Shown here: piece by piece, positions 15,849 to 24,239 of the stretch
How positions within the stretch are numbered: position 1 is the first letter of the stretch
Layout: each line of letters opens with the position of its first letter
Origin: Meiothermus sp.
GTDB taxonomy: Bacteria; Deinococcota; Deinococci; Deinococcales; Thermaceae
Assembly (NCBI RefSeq): GCF_026004055.1
Contig: NZ_BPIJ01000002.1
Span: forward strand, 745,803 to 809,802
Length of the DNA: 64,000 nt
Reading direction: 5' to 3'
Position numbers and translations under genes: made by a program
The notes under the pieces: model-generated
Told to the model about the DNA's origin: nothing
Database searches by the model: none
The model's input: the letters and a program-made list of their open reading frames with translations, nothing else

Positions 15849-16634
15849 TTATCGCCGGGTTAGGCGTTCGGAGGCCAGCACCAGCAGCACCGTAATCAAA
15901 AAGATGAGTGTGGAAAGGGCGTGAATCTCGGGGGTGACGCCCCGCCGCACCGAGGCGTAGATGAGCAGGGGCAGGGTTTGGGAGGTAGGGCCGGCGGTGA
16001 AGAAGCTAATTACAAAGTCGTCGAGCGAGAGGGTGAAGGCCAGCATGGCCCCGGCCACGATGCCGGGCATCAAGAGGGGCAGCAGCACCCGGCGTACATA
16101 GTAGCCATAGCTGGCGTAGAGGTCGCGGGCGGCCTCGTCGAGGTCGGGGCCCAGACTCTTGAGGCGGCTGCGCACGGTGAGGGCCACAAAGGCAATCTGG
16201 AAGGTCACGTGGCCCAGAATCATGGTAAAAAGGCCCGGCTCGAAGAGGCTCGAGACCATCCGGAATGCACCAAAGGCCACCACCAGGGCCACCGCAAAGA
16301 TAATGTCGGGGGTAACCACCGGCAGATAGAGGATGTTTTCCAGAAAGCCCTGGCTTTTGCGGGGCCAGGGGTAGCGCTCGAGGGCGATGGCAAAAAGCGT
16401 GCCCAGCACGGTGGCTACTAGGGTGGAAAGCGCCGCCAACACAAAGGTGTTGCGGGCGGCCTCGAGGATGTCTGGGTTGCTAAAAAGCCGCACATACCAG
16501 TCCCAGGTAAACCCCGACCAGGTCAGGCCATAGCGGGTCTTGTTGAAGGAAAGCACCGCTACCGCCAGCATGGGCAGGTACAAAAAGGCCAGGGTGGCCA
16601 TGGCCGCGAGACCGACAAACGGGTTCAGGCGCAT
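15849..16634 (-). CDS. potC: Polyamine ABC transporter permease PotC
   Basis: The 261-residue protein has six hydrophobic segments and the inner-membrane-permease coupling loop EAARDLYASYGYYVRRVLLP, which contacts the PotA ATPase, followed by the typical LSLDDFVISFF of PotC. The ATG at 16634 follows GGGAGG. It is separated from potB by a 103-bp spacer rich in inverted repeats, unusual within an operon. Confidence 0.92.
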   Translation of the reverse strand: MRLNPFVGLAAMATLAFLYLPMLAVAVLSFNKTRYGLTWSGFTWDWYVRLFSNPDILEAARNTFVLAALSTLVATVLGTLFAIALERYPWPRKSQGFLENILYLPVVTPDIIFAVALVVAFGAFRMVSSLFEPGLFTMILGHVTFQIAFVALTVRSRLKSLGPDLDEAARDLYASYGYYVRRVLLPLLMPGIVAGAMLAFTLSLDDFVISFFTAGPTSQTLPLLIYASVRRGVTPEIHALSTLIFLITVLLVLASERLTRR

Positions 16635-16737
16635 GAACGCCTCCCTCCGGGGGTCGATGGTTGATGGTCTATGGTCGATAGTCGAGCGTCGGTGAGCATT
16701 TGGCTATGGACGACTGACCATCGACTATGGACGCTCT
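16635..16737. repeat. Inverted-repeat spacer between potB and potC
   Basis: The spacer is built from variants of GTCGATGG and CTATGG. GAGCGTC (near 16684) and GACGCTC (near 16730), and TGGTCGATAGTC and GACCATCGACTATGG, can pair into a long imperfect hairpin in the transcript. It lies between the potB stop and the potC ribosome site. Confidence 0.5.
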
Positions 16738-17643
16738 TCATACCAGATCCACATCCTTCCCCCGGCGGCGGTAGAGGGCCAGGCCCACCAGGGTCATGAC
16801 CATCAGGCCCAGGCTGACCGCAGCCCCGTAGGGCCAGTCACGGCTGGCGTAGAACTGCTGCTGGATCAGGTTGCCCACCAGCAAGTACTTGGCTCCGCCC
16901 AGCAGGTCGGGAATAACGAACATGCCCATGGCCGGAATGAAGGTCAGGATGACGCCTACCGTGAGGCCCGGCAGGGTCTGGGGCCAGATGGCTTGGAAGA
17001 AAGTGCGGGTGCGGCTGGCGTAGAGGTCTTGCGCGGCCTCCACCAGGCTCCAGTCGAGCCGCTCCACCGAGGAGAACAATGGCATCACCACAAACGGCAA
17101 AAAAGCCGTAATCATGCCGATATAAACCGCCAGGGGGCTCGGGTAAAGGCCCGCGTCCGGGGCCAAAAGGCCCAGGGCCTGGGCCAGCTTGGCGAAGGGA
17201 AAGTCGGGCGCCAGGAGCATCTGCCAGGCGTAGGTGCGGATCACCAGGTTGGTCCAGAAGGGAATGATGACCAGCGCCAGCCAGAGGTAGCGGGTGCGCG
17301 GCGGCCTGCTGGCAATGAAGAAGGCCAGCGGGTAGGCCAGTACGATGCAGACCAGGGTGGTCACAAAAGCCACCCAGAGGCTCCGCACCAGAATCAGCAC
17401 GGTATCGGGGCTCCAGCCAAAAATGCCGTAGCCCAGCAAGCGGGCGTAGTTTTCCAGGGTGAAGTTCCAGACCACCTCGCCGTACTGCCCGCGCTCGGCG
17501 AAAGAGAGGGCCACCAGTGAAAGCCCCGGAATCACCAGGAGCCCCAGAATCCAGACCACCGCCGGCAACAAGAACCATAGCCCCCTGCGGTAAAGCCTGC
17601 CGGGGGTGGTGAGCTCGCCAAACCAAACGATCAGGCGGTTCAT
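16738..17643 (-). CDS. potB: Polyamine ABC transporter permease PotB
   Basis: The 301-residue protein has six membrane segments and the permease coupling motif EAAQDLYASRTRTFFQAIWP. With PotC it forms the channel for polyamines. I chose ATG 17643 (MNRLIVWFGELTTP), preceded by GAGGT; the open frame extends to 17709, but the added residues are not membrane-like and overlap the G-rich spacer. It lies 81 bp downstream of potA. Confidence 0.9.
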   Translation of the reverse strand: MNRLIVWFGELTTPGRLYRRGLWFLLPAVVWILGLLVIPGLSLVALSFAERGQYGEVVWNFTLENYARLLGYGIFGWSPDTVLILVRSLWVAFVTTLVCIVLAYPLAFFIASRPPRTRYLWLALVIIPFWTNLVIRTYAWQMLLAPDFPFAKLAQALGLLAPDAGLYPSPLAVYIGMITAFLPFVVMPLFSSVERLDWSLVEAAQDLYASRTRTFFQAIWPQTLPGLTVGVILTFIPAMGMFVIPDLLGGAKYLLVGNLIQQQFYASRDWPYGAAVSLGLMVMTLVGLALYRRRGKDVDLV

Positions 17644-17695
17644 GGTGTACCTCGTCCAGCGCTTTGGGCCGCGCATTGCGTGCAAAAAGACCTGA

Positions 17696-17720
17696 CCCCC
17701 AACCCCCAACCCCTGACCCC
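17696..17720 (-). other. Potential G-quadruplex in the potA-potB spacer
   Basis: On the minus (transcribed-sense) strand four G-tracts of 4, 4, 5 and 5 bases are separated by loops of 2-3 bases, just after the potA stop codon. Both the DNA and the mRNA could fold into a stable G-quadruplex and modulate expression of potB relative to potA. Confidence 0.5.
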
Positions 17721-17724
17721 TCTC

Positions 17725-18780
17725 TTACTCATCCAGCACCACCAGCGCGTCTATAGGCAGCTCGGCCCAGAGCTCCTGCCCGGCCTGCAGGGTGGGGTGG
17801 GGGGCGGTGCGGACGCGCAGGTCGCAGGGCTCGAGCCAGACCTCCTGATACGCCCCCCGGTAGACCGCCTCGCGCACCTGTACCCGCAGGCCGTTGTGCC
17901 GGGGCTCCACCTCCGAAAGCCGCACCCGCTCGGGGCGGATGGCCACATAGCCCTCGTCCCAAGGGGGTGTGCGGTTCAGGGCCAGCTTGCCAAAGGAGGC
18001 CTCGAAACCCATAGGGAGCCGCCGGCCTTGGATGAGATTGGCGGCGCCCAGAAACTCGGCGGCGTAGCGGGTGCGGGGCCGCTCGTAGACTTCGTCCGGG
18101 GTGCCGACCTGCTCGAGGTGGCCCATTCGCATGAGGGCGATGCGATCCGAGACCGCCATAGCCTCGTCCTGGTCGTGGGTGACCAGGATAAAGGTGAGGC
18201 CCAACTGCTGCTGCAAGCGCCGCAGCTGTACCTGCACCTCGGCCCGCAGCTTGGCGTCCAGGGCGCTCATGGGCTCGTCCAGCAAGAGCACCTGGGGCTC
18301 GTTGACCAAAGCCCGGGCCAGCGCCACCCGCTGCCGTTGCCCCCCCGAAAGCTGGTGGGGGAGACGCTCGGCGAATTTCTCGAGCTGCAAAATCTCGAGG
18401 CCGTACTTCACCCGTCGCTCCACTTCAGCCCTGTCCATGCGGCGGCTCTTGAGACCGAAGGCGATGTTTTCCCGCACGTTCAGGTGGGGGAACAGAGCAT
18501 AGCTCTGGAAGACCGTGTTCACCGGGCGCTGGTTGGCCGGCAGGGGGGTGATGTCCTTCCCCAGCAGCACCACCCGGCCCTCGGTGGGCACCTCGAGGCC
18601 CGCGATAATCCGCAGCAGGGTGGTTTTTCCGCAGCCCGAGGGGCCCAAGAGGGTAAAAAACTCACCCGACGGAATCTCGAGGCTCACCCCACCTAGGGCA
18701 GTAAAGTCGCCGAATTTTTTGACCACATGCTGTATGGAAAGGGACTCCCCTGTGGCCGGGGGCCGGATGGCGGCGGTCAT
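17725..18780 (-). CDS. potA: Polyamine ABC transporter ATP-binding protein PotA
   Basis: PotA energises the transporter. The 351-residue protein has Walker A GPSGCGKTT, the Q-loop, signature LSGGQRQR, Walker B VLLLDEPMSALD and the H-loop THDQDEA, then a C-terminal TOBE-type regulatory domain (about 285-350). The ATG at 18780 gives the usual PotA length; the frame runs open to 18876 over the region of the gabT terminator. A TAATCT box lies 11 nt upstream of the ATG. It is the first gene of the pot operon. Confidence 0.92.
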   Translation of the reverse strand: MTAAIRPPATGESLSIQHVVKKFGDFTALGGVSLEIPSGEFFTLLGPSGCGKTTLLRIIAGLEVPTEGRVVLLGKDITPLPANQRPVNTVFQSYALFPHLNVRENIAFGLKSRRMDRAEVERRVKYGLEILQLEKFAERLPHQLSGGQRQRVALARALVNEPQVLLLDEPMSALDAKLRAEVQVQLRRLQQQLGLTFILVTHDQDEAMAVSDRIALMRMGHLEQVGTPDEVYERPRTRYAAEFLGAANLIQGRRLPMGFEASFGKLALNRTPPWDEGYVAIRPERVRLSEVEPRHNGLRVQVREAVYRGAYQEVWLEPCDLRVRTAPHPTLQAGQELWAELPIDALVVLDE

Positions 18781-18854
18781 GGTTGGCGCACAGATTACCA
18801 GAGGGGTCGCGATCTTGACTAGGGTGCGGGTGGAGCGACATAGCCCTGAACAGC

Positions 18855-18882
18855 AAAACCTCCCGTGCTGCTGCACAGGAGG
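18855..18882 (-). terminator. Intrinsic terminator after the aminotransferase gene
   Basis: On the minus strand CCTCCTGTGC pairs with GCACGGGAGG around a 4-base loop and is followed by TTTT. It separates the aminotransferase transcript from the pot operon, so the two are probably independent units. Confidence 0.8.
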
Positions 18883-18897
18883 CCTAATTCTTTAGGT

Positions 18898-20202
18898 CTA
18901 TTTAGCTTCGCCCAGGGCCTGCTCGAGGCTCGCCTCCAGAATCTCCAGGCCCTTCTTGGCTTCCACTTCGCTCACCATCAGCGGCACCAGGCAGCGAATC
19001 ACGTTGGAATGCATCCCGGCCTTGAACAAGAGCAGCCCCTTCTCGCGGGCGATTTCCAGCAGGCGGTTGGCGAGTTGGGCATCGGGGCTTTTGGAAGTGG
19101 GGTCTTTGACCAGCTCCAGTGCAATCATGGGCCCCAAGCCGCGCACGTCCCCCACCGTCTGGGGGAAGCGGGCCTGAATCTGACGGAAGCCCTCGTGCAG
19201 AATTTCCCCGAGCTTCTGGGCTTTTTCCAACAAGTTTTCCTGCTCGAAGATGTCCAGCACCGCCAGGGCCGCGGCGCAGGCCAAGGGGTTGCCCCCAAAG
19301 GTGCTGCCCAGGCCACCTACGGTGGGCGCGTCCATGATCTCGGCCTTGCCCATCACCCCCCCAATAGGCAGCCCCCCGCCGATGCTCTTGGCAAAGCAGA
19401 TCAGGTCGGGCTCTACCTCGGCGTGTTCGATGGCCCAGAACTTGCCGGTGCGGCCAATGCCGGTCTGAACCTCGTCGTCAATAAACACGATGCCGTGCTT
19501 CTGGGTGAGGCTCCGCAGGGCCTTGAGGAAGGGCTTGGGGGCCGGCACAAAGCCGCCTTCGCCCAGTTGTGGCTCGATGATGATGGCGGCTACCCGGTCG
19601 GGCTGAATCTGGGTATCGAACACCTCGTGCAGGCCGTCCAGGGCTTTGCGGGTGTCTATACCGTGGTACTCGCTCGGGTAGGGGGCGTGGTAGACCTCGG
19701 GGGCAAAGGGGCCGAAGTTCTGGCGGTAGGGGTTGGATTTGCCGGTGAGGGTCATGCCCATTAGGGTACGCCCGTGGAAGCTGCCCCGAAAGGCAATGAC
19801 GCCGGGCCGGTTGGTGTAGGAGCGGGCGATTTTGATGGCGTTTTCGGTGGCCTCCACGCCGGTGTTCAAGAAGAAGGCTTTTTTGTCGCCCTGGATGGGC
19901 GCGGTGGCCGTAAGCCGCTCGGCCAGCTCGATGTAGGGCTCGTAGGCCACGCCGGGAAAGCAGGTGTGCAGGTACCGGCGCAGTTGCTTTTCGACCGCCT
20001 CCACCACCTTGGGGTGATTGTGCCCCACATTGAGCACCCCAATCCCTCCGAACCAGTCCAGGTACTCGTTGCCGTCTACGTCCCAAATTTTGCCGCCCTC
20101 GGCCCGGTCTACCACGATGGGGTGTACCTGCGAGACCCCTCGAGGGACAATCCGGTGCCGCCGTTCGATTAGGGCTTGGTTTTTGGAAGGAGCTTGAATC
20201 AT
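18898..20202 (-). CDS. gabT: Class-III aminotransferase, 4-aminobutyrate (GABA) type
   Basis: The enzyme moves the amino group of GABA or a similar omega-amino acid to 2-oxoglutarate, using PLP. The 434-residue protein shows NTGVEATENAIKIAR (phosphate binding), FIDDEVQTGIGRTGKFW (cofactor Asp) and CFAKSIGGGLPIGG, with the Schiff-base Lys near residue 270. The start at ATG 20202 (MIQAPSKNQ) has GGAGGAA at the right distance. The neighbourhood of polyamine uptake genes fits putrescine breakdown via GABA, although 5-aminovalerate or another omega-amine cannot be excluded, so the symbol is tentative. Confidence 0.85.
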   Translation of the reverse strand: MIQAPSKNQALIERRHRIVPRGVSQVHPIVVDRAEGGKIWDVDGNEYLDWFGGIGVLNVGHNHPKVVEAVEKQLRRYLHTCFPGVAYEPYIELAERLTATAPIQGDKKAFFLNTGVEATENAIKIARSYTNRPGVIAFRGSFHGRTLMGMTLTGKSNPYRQNFGPFAPEVYHAPYPSEYHGIDTRKALDGLHEVFDTQIQPDRVAAIIIEPQLGEGGFVPAPKPFLKALRSLTQKHGIVFIDDEVQTGIGRTGKFWAIEHAEVEPDLICFAKSIGGGLPIGGVMGKAEIMDAPTVGGLGSTFGGNPLACAAALAVLDIFEQENLLEKAQKLGEILHEGFRQIQARFPQTVGDVRGLGPMIALELVKDPTSKSPDAQLANRLLEIAREKGLLLFKAGMHSNVIRCLVPLMVSEVEAKKGLEILEASLEQALGEAK

Positions 20203-20322
20203 AGGGTTCCTCCAGTAGTTCGAACTCGAGTGTATCCCGCTCGAGCCCGCTTGTGTACCCCTTGCGGCAGGAGGGATGCCGGCCAAAGCCAGAACCTCGA
20301 GCAAATTCCGGTAGACTGGGTC

Positions 20323-20565
20323 ATGCTGGGCAAAATAGCCACCTCGCTGGGCTTGCTCTTGTGGACGGGACTGCTGGTGTACACCTCGGCGTTCTTTTTT
20401 TCTCTGGGACAAGACTTGCTCAACGGGTTTCACCTGGTGTTGGGGGGGTTGATGCTTGGGGGATGGTGGGGGGCGTGGCGGGGACGCAAAACCTGGGTTG
20501 GCTGGGCTTTGGGGCTGCAAATGCTGCTCACGGTGGGCTTATACATCCTCTACCTGAGCCGTTAG
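20323..20565 (+). CDS. Small three-helix membrane protein, function unknown
   Basis: The 80-residue protein begins MLGKIATSLGLLLWTGLLVY and has three hydrophobic segments, a GRK-containing loop between the second and third, and the end LYILYLSR. A TAGACT box at 20312-20317 lies 5 nt before the ATG, so the mRNA is likely leaderless. The same stretch CGGTAGACTG precedes the small membrane gene at 23120. No family recognised. Confidence 0.65.
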   Translation: MLGKIATSLGLLLWTGLLVYTSAFFFSLGQDLLNGFHLVLGGLMLGGWWGAWRGRKTWVGWALGLQMLLTVGLYILYLSR

Positions 20566-20581
20566 GGGTAGTGTATGAGGC

Positions 20582-21268
20582 ATGAGCCAACCAGCCATAC
20601 AACTCTTGTGGCCCACCCCTATCCTGGTACGTAAGTTTGACCAAGCGGAGGCAGTGAATGCCGAGTTACTCCGGCTGTTTTATGGTGAGGTGCAAGCCAG
20701 CGGCAGCCTGAAGGGCACGGTGTATAGCAGCTCGGATGACATCCTGGAGCGCTACCAGAGCCCGGCGCTCCAGGCCCTGTTTGGTTTTATTTCCAATGCG
20801 GTGTTCGAGGCCGCCAGCACCATGAACGGCTCCATCTGGCAACAGATTGGGGTCAGAAATTTGCAGATGCGGGTGGTAGGGGCCTGGTTCCAGATACAAA
20901 ACCGCTTTGGCTTTCACGACATCCACAACCACGGCAACTGTTCTTGGTCCGGAGTGTACTATGTGCAGCTCGACCCGGCCGAGCGGCGCCGGCAGCACCC
21001 GGTCTTGGGTGCGCTCAACGGTATCACCCGGTTTTATGCCCAACACCTAAGCCTGTTGGGGGGCGCCCACATGGATCTGGGCAACGCCTACATGCAGCAG
21101 TCCACCTTTGATGTAACCCCCGAGGAAGGGGTGCTGGTGGTGTTCCCAAGCTGGCTCCTGCACAAAGCCATGCCCTATGATGGCGAACGCGACCGGGTGA
21201 TCATCTCCTTCAATGCCCAGGTGCATGGCGAACGGGGAAACCAGGCTTTTGCGTACGGATTCCACTAA
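20582..21268 (+). CDS. Putative Fe(II)/2-oxoglutarate-dependent oxygenase (TIGR02466-like)
   Basis: The 228-residue protein resembles the TIGR02466 family of uncharacterised dioxygenase-fold proteins. It begins with the family's LLWPTPI strand, carries the iron-ligand region HDIHNHGNCSWSGVYYVQL near residues 107-125 and closes with FPSWLLHKAMPYDGERDRVI, which supplies the distal His and the Arg for 2-oxoglutarate. The substrate is unknown. A TAGTGT box lies 7 nt before the ATG. The TAA stop codon coincides with the TAA duplicated at the ends of the adjoining MITE (21266-21268 and 21608-21610). Confidence 0.75.
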   Translation: MSQPAIQLLWPTPILVRKFDQAEAVNAELLRLFYGEVQASGSLKGTVYSSSDDILERYQSPALQALFGFISNAVFEAASTMNGSIWQQIGVRNLQMRVVGAWFQIQNRFGFHDIHNHGNCSWSGVYYVQLDPAERRRQHPVLGALNGITRFYAQHLSLLGGAHMDLGNAYMQQSTFDVTPEEGVLVVFPSWLLHKAMPYDGERDRVIISFNAQVHGERGNQAFAYGFH

Positions 21269-21608
21269 GTGGTCTGGTAACTAAATTTCCGAAGTTATGT
21301 ACCGTACACCGAATACATCGTTGTAGAGATTCCATCCCACTTCGGCCCCGAGATGGCCTAAAAACGCCCTCCCTACCGCGTAGGGAGGGTGGGGGAGGGT
21401 ATCAGGCAAGGCCCCCAATCCGCTGCGTGAAGGGCCAGGTCAGCCACCCCACCTGGCCTCCCCTAGGCAGTAGGGGAGGGAAGGGGCGAAGCGGGGTGGG
21501 GTGCTTTTTGCATGACCGTACAGGCAAGACACCGAAGGCCCAGGTTTACGAGACACGGCGCGTTCTGAAGGCTAAACCCCATACTGCGTATTTTGTTACC
21601 AGACCACT
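21268..21608 (+). mobile_element. 342-bp MITE, copy 2 of 3
   Basis: Nearly identical to 741-1082 and 42842-43183 over its whole length, with the same terminal inverted repeats and hairpins. It is flanked by the direct repeat TAA, consistent with a TA-containing target duplication. It begins inside the stop codon of the oxygenase gene. Confidence 0.85.
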
Positions 21609-21611
21609 AAG

Positions 21612-21800
21612 AGCGGTTTCCACGAATACCCCCAACAGCGGTGTGTGCTGTTGGGGGTAAAACACCGGCCGCCGCGAGGGCAGTGTTTGTGGGAAACACG
21701 ATGGCCCCAGACGCAAAGCAGACAAGCGTGCCTCACCGAGGTGAGGCACGTCTGCTTGTCCCTTCTCGTTTTCGTGGGCGGCCGCGTCTGTGAAGAGCGC
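21612..21800. repeat. Composite of diverged palindromic repeats
   Basis: The left part (21612-21699, AGCGGTTTCCACGAATA at the start) is a diverged copy of the 88-bp family. A perfect hairpin GTGCCTCACC/GGTGAGGCAC follows at about 21728-21749. The right part ends TCTGTGAAGAGCGC, the end of the 100-bp family. It seems a patchwork of at least two element types downstream of glyA. Confidence 0.6.
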
Positions 21801-21834
21801 GATAAGGCAAACCTTTTGCGCCGATTTTGAACGG

Positions 21835-23067
21835 TTAGGGCAGTGGAAACTGCGAAGCAAAGGCTCTAACTTCAGCTTTTAGCGCCTCGGGGTTTTCGCC
21901 CTTCAGGGCACGGTCGATCAGGTCGGCGATGGTGGGCATGTGCGCTTCGGTCATGCCACGGGTGGTGATGGCCGGGGTGCCGATGCGGATGCCCCCCCCG
22001 TGGATGATTTTCTCGGTGTCGTAGGGCAGGGTGCTTTTGGAGATGGTGATGTGTACGGCGTCTAGTAGCTTGGTAGCCTTGGTGCCGTTGAGGCCCTGGG
22101 GGCGCAAATCTACCACAAAGAGGTGGTTATCGGTGCCGCCCGAAACGATGCGGTAACCGCGCTTTTGCAGCTCGGCGGCCAGCGTCTGGGCGTTTTTGAT
22201 GATCTGGGCTGAGTAGGTTTTGAAGGAGGGCTGCAAAGCCTCCCAGAAGGCCACTGCTTTGCCCGCGATGACGTGCTCCAGAGGCCCTCCCTGGGTTCCG
22301 GGGAAAATGGAGCGATCTAGGATGGCGGCTATCTCGAGGTCGTTCGACAGGAGCAGGCCCGCCCGTGGCCCCCGCAGCGTCTTGTGGGTGGTGGAGGTAA
22401 CCACGTGAGCGTAGGGCAGGGGCGAGGGGTGCAGACCGGTGGCCACCAGCCCTGCAATGTGGGCGATGTCGGCCATCAGGTAGGCTCCCACTTCGTCGGC
22501 GATCTCGCGGAAAGCCTTGAAGTCGAGGATGCGGCTATAAGCGCTGGCCCCGCAGATGATCATCTTGGGCTTGTGCTCCAGTGCCAGGGCCCGCACATCC
22601 TCCATGTGCAGCAGCTCGTCTTCCTGGCGCACCTTGTAGCCGAAGAACTTGTAGTTGAGGCCCGAGAAGTTGACCGGGGAGCCGTGGGTGAGGTGGCCCC
22701 CGTGCGACAGGTCCATGCCCAGCACGGTGTCGCCGGGTTTGAGCAGGGCTGCGTATACCGCGATGTTGGCGCTCGAGCCCGAATGGGGCTGCACGTTGGC
22801 CCAGGCCGCACCAAAGAGCTGTTTGGCCCGCTCGATGGCTAGGGTTTCGATCTGGTCTACAATTTCACAGCCGCCATACCAGCGCTTGCCAGGGTAGCCC
22901 TCGGCGTATTTGTTGGTGAGCACGCTGCCTACCGCCTCGCGCACCGCCGCCGAGGTAAAGTTCTCCGAGGCAATGAGCTCTAAGCCGTTGCGCTGGCGCT
23001 CTTCTTCCTGGCGGATCAGGTCGAACACCAGCTCGTCACGCGGGGGGTTGTCGGGAGCCTTAATCAT
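21835..23067 (-). CDS. glyA: Serine hydroxymethyltransferase
   Basis: GlyA interconverts serine and glycine while charging tetrahydrofolate with a one-carbon unit. The 410-residue protein matches family length and shows [20 protein letters not shown] near the N-terminus, the PLP region [17 protein letters not shown] with the Schiff-base Lys near residue 227, and the GTQGGPLEH loop. A TATACT box ends 6 nt before the ATG at 23067 and no ribosome site is visible, so it should be translated from a leaderless mRNA. Confidence 0.96.
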   Translation of the reverse strand: MIKAPDNPPRDELVFDLIRQEEERQRNGLELIASENFTSAAVREAVGSVLTNKYAEGYPGKRWYGGCEIVDQIETLAIERAKQLFGAAWANVQPHSGSSANIAVYAALLKPGDTVLGMDLSHGGHLTHGSPVNFSGLNYKFFGYKVRQEDELLHMEDVRALALEHKPKMIICGASAYSRILDFKAFREIADEVGAYLMADIAHIAGLVATGLHPSPLPYAHVVTSTTHKTLRGPRAGLLLSNDLEIAAILDRSIFPGTQGGPLEHVIAGKAVAFWEALQPSFKTYSAQIIKNAQTLAAELQKRGYRIVSGGTDNHLFVVDLRPQGLNGTKATKLLDAVHITISKSTLPYDTEKIIHGGGIRIGTPAITTRGMTEAHMPTIADLIDRALKGENPEALKAEVRAFASQFPLP

Positions 23068-23073
23068 TTTCCA

Positions 23074-23113
23074 AGTATAGCAATTTCAAACTGCCCCTCA
23101 AATCCGGTAGACT
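23074..23113. promoter_or_regulatory. Interleaved divergent promoters (glyA and 23120 gene)
   Basis: For glyA (minus): -10 TATACT at 23074-23079 and -35 TTGAGG at 23096-23101, 16 bp apart. For the plus gene: -35 TTCAAA at 23085-23090 and -10 TAGACT at 23108-23113, 17 bp apart. The two promoters interleave within 40 bp, so their polymerases should exclude each other. Confidence 0.6.
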
Positions 23114-23119
23114 GAGGCC

Positions 23120-23374
23120 ATGAGTGTTTTGGGGCGTATCTCCTTGATCCTCGGGCTTATCCTTTTAATCGTGGCGATTATCCTGGCCACGCTGAATTTC
23201 ATCACCATCCGCGACTACCTGGTGGCCCTCACCGCCCAGCGCAGCCGCGACTTTTACAACGTAAACCCACGCCTCTGGATTACCTACCTGGTGGTGTTTG
23301 GCTCGGGCTTGTTCCTGGGCCTGGGCATGGTCTGGAGCCTAATGGCCCGCCGGCAGCCCCGCGCTACCGAGTAA
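23120..23374 (+). CDS. Small two-helix membrane protein, function unknown
   Basis: The 84-residue protein has two hydrophobic helices (about residues 7-29 and 53-76) with a charged loop containing TAQRSRDFYNVNPRLW. Its TAGACT -10 box is 6 nt from the ATG, so the mRNA is probably leaderless. It ends 4 bp before the EamA transporter start and is probably cotranscribed with it. Confidence 0.7.
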   Translation: MSVLGRISLILGLILLIVAIILATLNFITIRDYLVALTAQRSRDFYNVNPRLWITYLVVFGSGLFLGLGMVWSLMARRQPRATE

Positions 23375-23378
23375 AACC

Positions 23379-24239
23379 TTGGCCGGTTACCTCTACGTTC
23401 TGGCCGCGGCTTGCTTGTGGGGCCTCTTGGGGGTGGTGTCCAAGTGGGCCTTCGAGCAGGGGGTGAGCCCCCTCGAGGTGGCCTTCTGGCGGGCCGCTTT
23501 GGGGGCGGTGTTGTTCGGTGCACAAGCCGTCTGGATACAAAAAGTGCACCTCGAGCGCCCCGACCGCTGGGCCGTCCTGGGCTTTGGCCTGGTGGGGATT
23601 TCCCTCTTTTACGGAGCCTATCAGCTGGCTATCGAGAGCGGAGGGGCGGCTTTGGCCTCGGTGCTGCTGTACACCGCCCCGGCCATTGTGGCCCTGTTGT
23701 CGTGGCTCTTTTTGCGCGAGCCAATGGACGCCCACAAGCTCTTTGCGGTGGGCCTGACCCTGCTGGGCGTGGCCCTGGTCAGTTTGCAAGGGGGTGGGGT
23801 GAAGGTAAGCCCGGCGGCCTTGTTCTGGGGGCTTCTGTCGGCGCTGACCTATGCCACCTACTACCTGTTTGGCAAGCTCTACCTGAACAAATACAGCACC
23901 CCCACGGTGTTTTTATATGCGCTGCCGGTGGGGGCCTTGGGGCTCTTACCTTTTGTGGATTTTGTGCCCAAGAACGCCGAAGCCTGGACGGCCATTGCCT
24001 TTTTGACCCTGGCCTCCACCTTTTTGGCAGTCACGCTCTACTTTGCCGGGCTCAGGCGCTTAGAGGCCACCCGGGCTTCGGTGGTGGCCACCATAGAGCC
24101 GGTGGTGGCGGCCCTGGCGGCCTGGCTCTGGTGGGGCGAGCGCTTCAGCCTGCTGGGGTATCTGGGGGCGGGGCTGGTGCTGTTGGGGGTGGTCTGGATG
24201 GTTTTGAGGCCAGAACCTAGTACAGCGCCTAGTCTTTAG
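23379..24239 (+). CDS. EamA/DMT-family membrane transporter
   Basis: The 286-residue protein has ten predicted membrane segments in two five-helix repeats. Each repeat bears EamA signatures: LWGLLGVVSKWAFEQGVSPL near the N-terminus and ATRASVVATIEPVVAALAAW before helix 9. Such proteins export amino acids or related metabolites; the substrate is not predictable. The start is a TTG immediately after the preceding gene, without a strong ribosome site, which suggests coupled translation. It converges on and overlaps the nucleotidyltransferase gene by 11 bp. Confidence 0.85.
   Translation: MAGYLYVLAAACLWGLLGVVSKWAFEQGVSPLEVAFWRAALGAVLFGAQAVWIQKVHLERPDRWAVLGFGLVGISLFYGAYQLAIESGGAALASVLLYTAPAIVALLSWLFLREPMDAHKLFAVGLTLLGVALVSLQGGGVKVSPAALFWGLLSALTYATYYLFGKLYLNKYSTPTVFLYALPVGALGLLPFVDFVPKNAEAWTAIAFLTLASTFLAVTLYFAGLRRLEATRASVVATIEPVVAALAAWLWWGERFSLLGYLGAGLVLLGVVWMVLRPEPSTAPSL

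Noticed and set aside
18898-20520. Extended aminotransferase start at 20520
   Set aside because: The extra 106 residues are Gln/Pro-rich and non-conserved, and a good ribosome site places the start at 20202.
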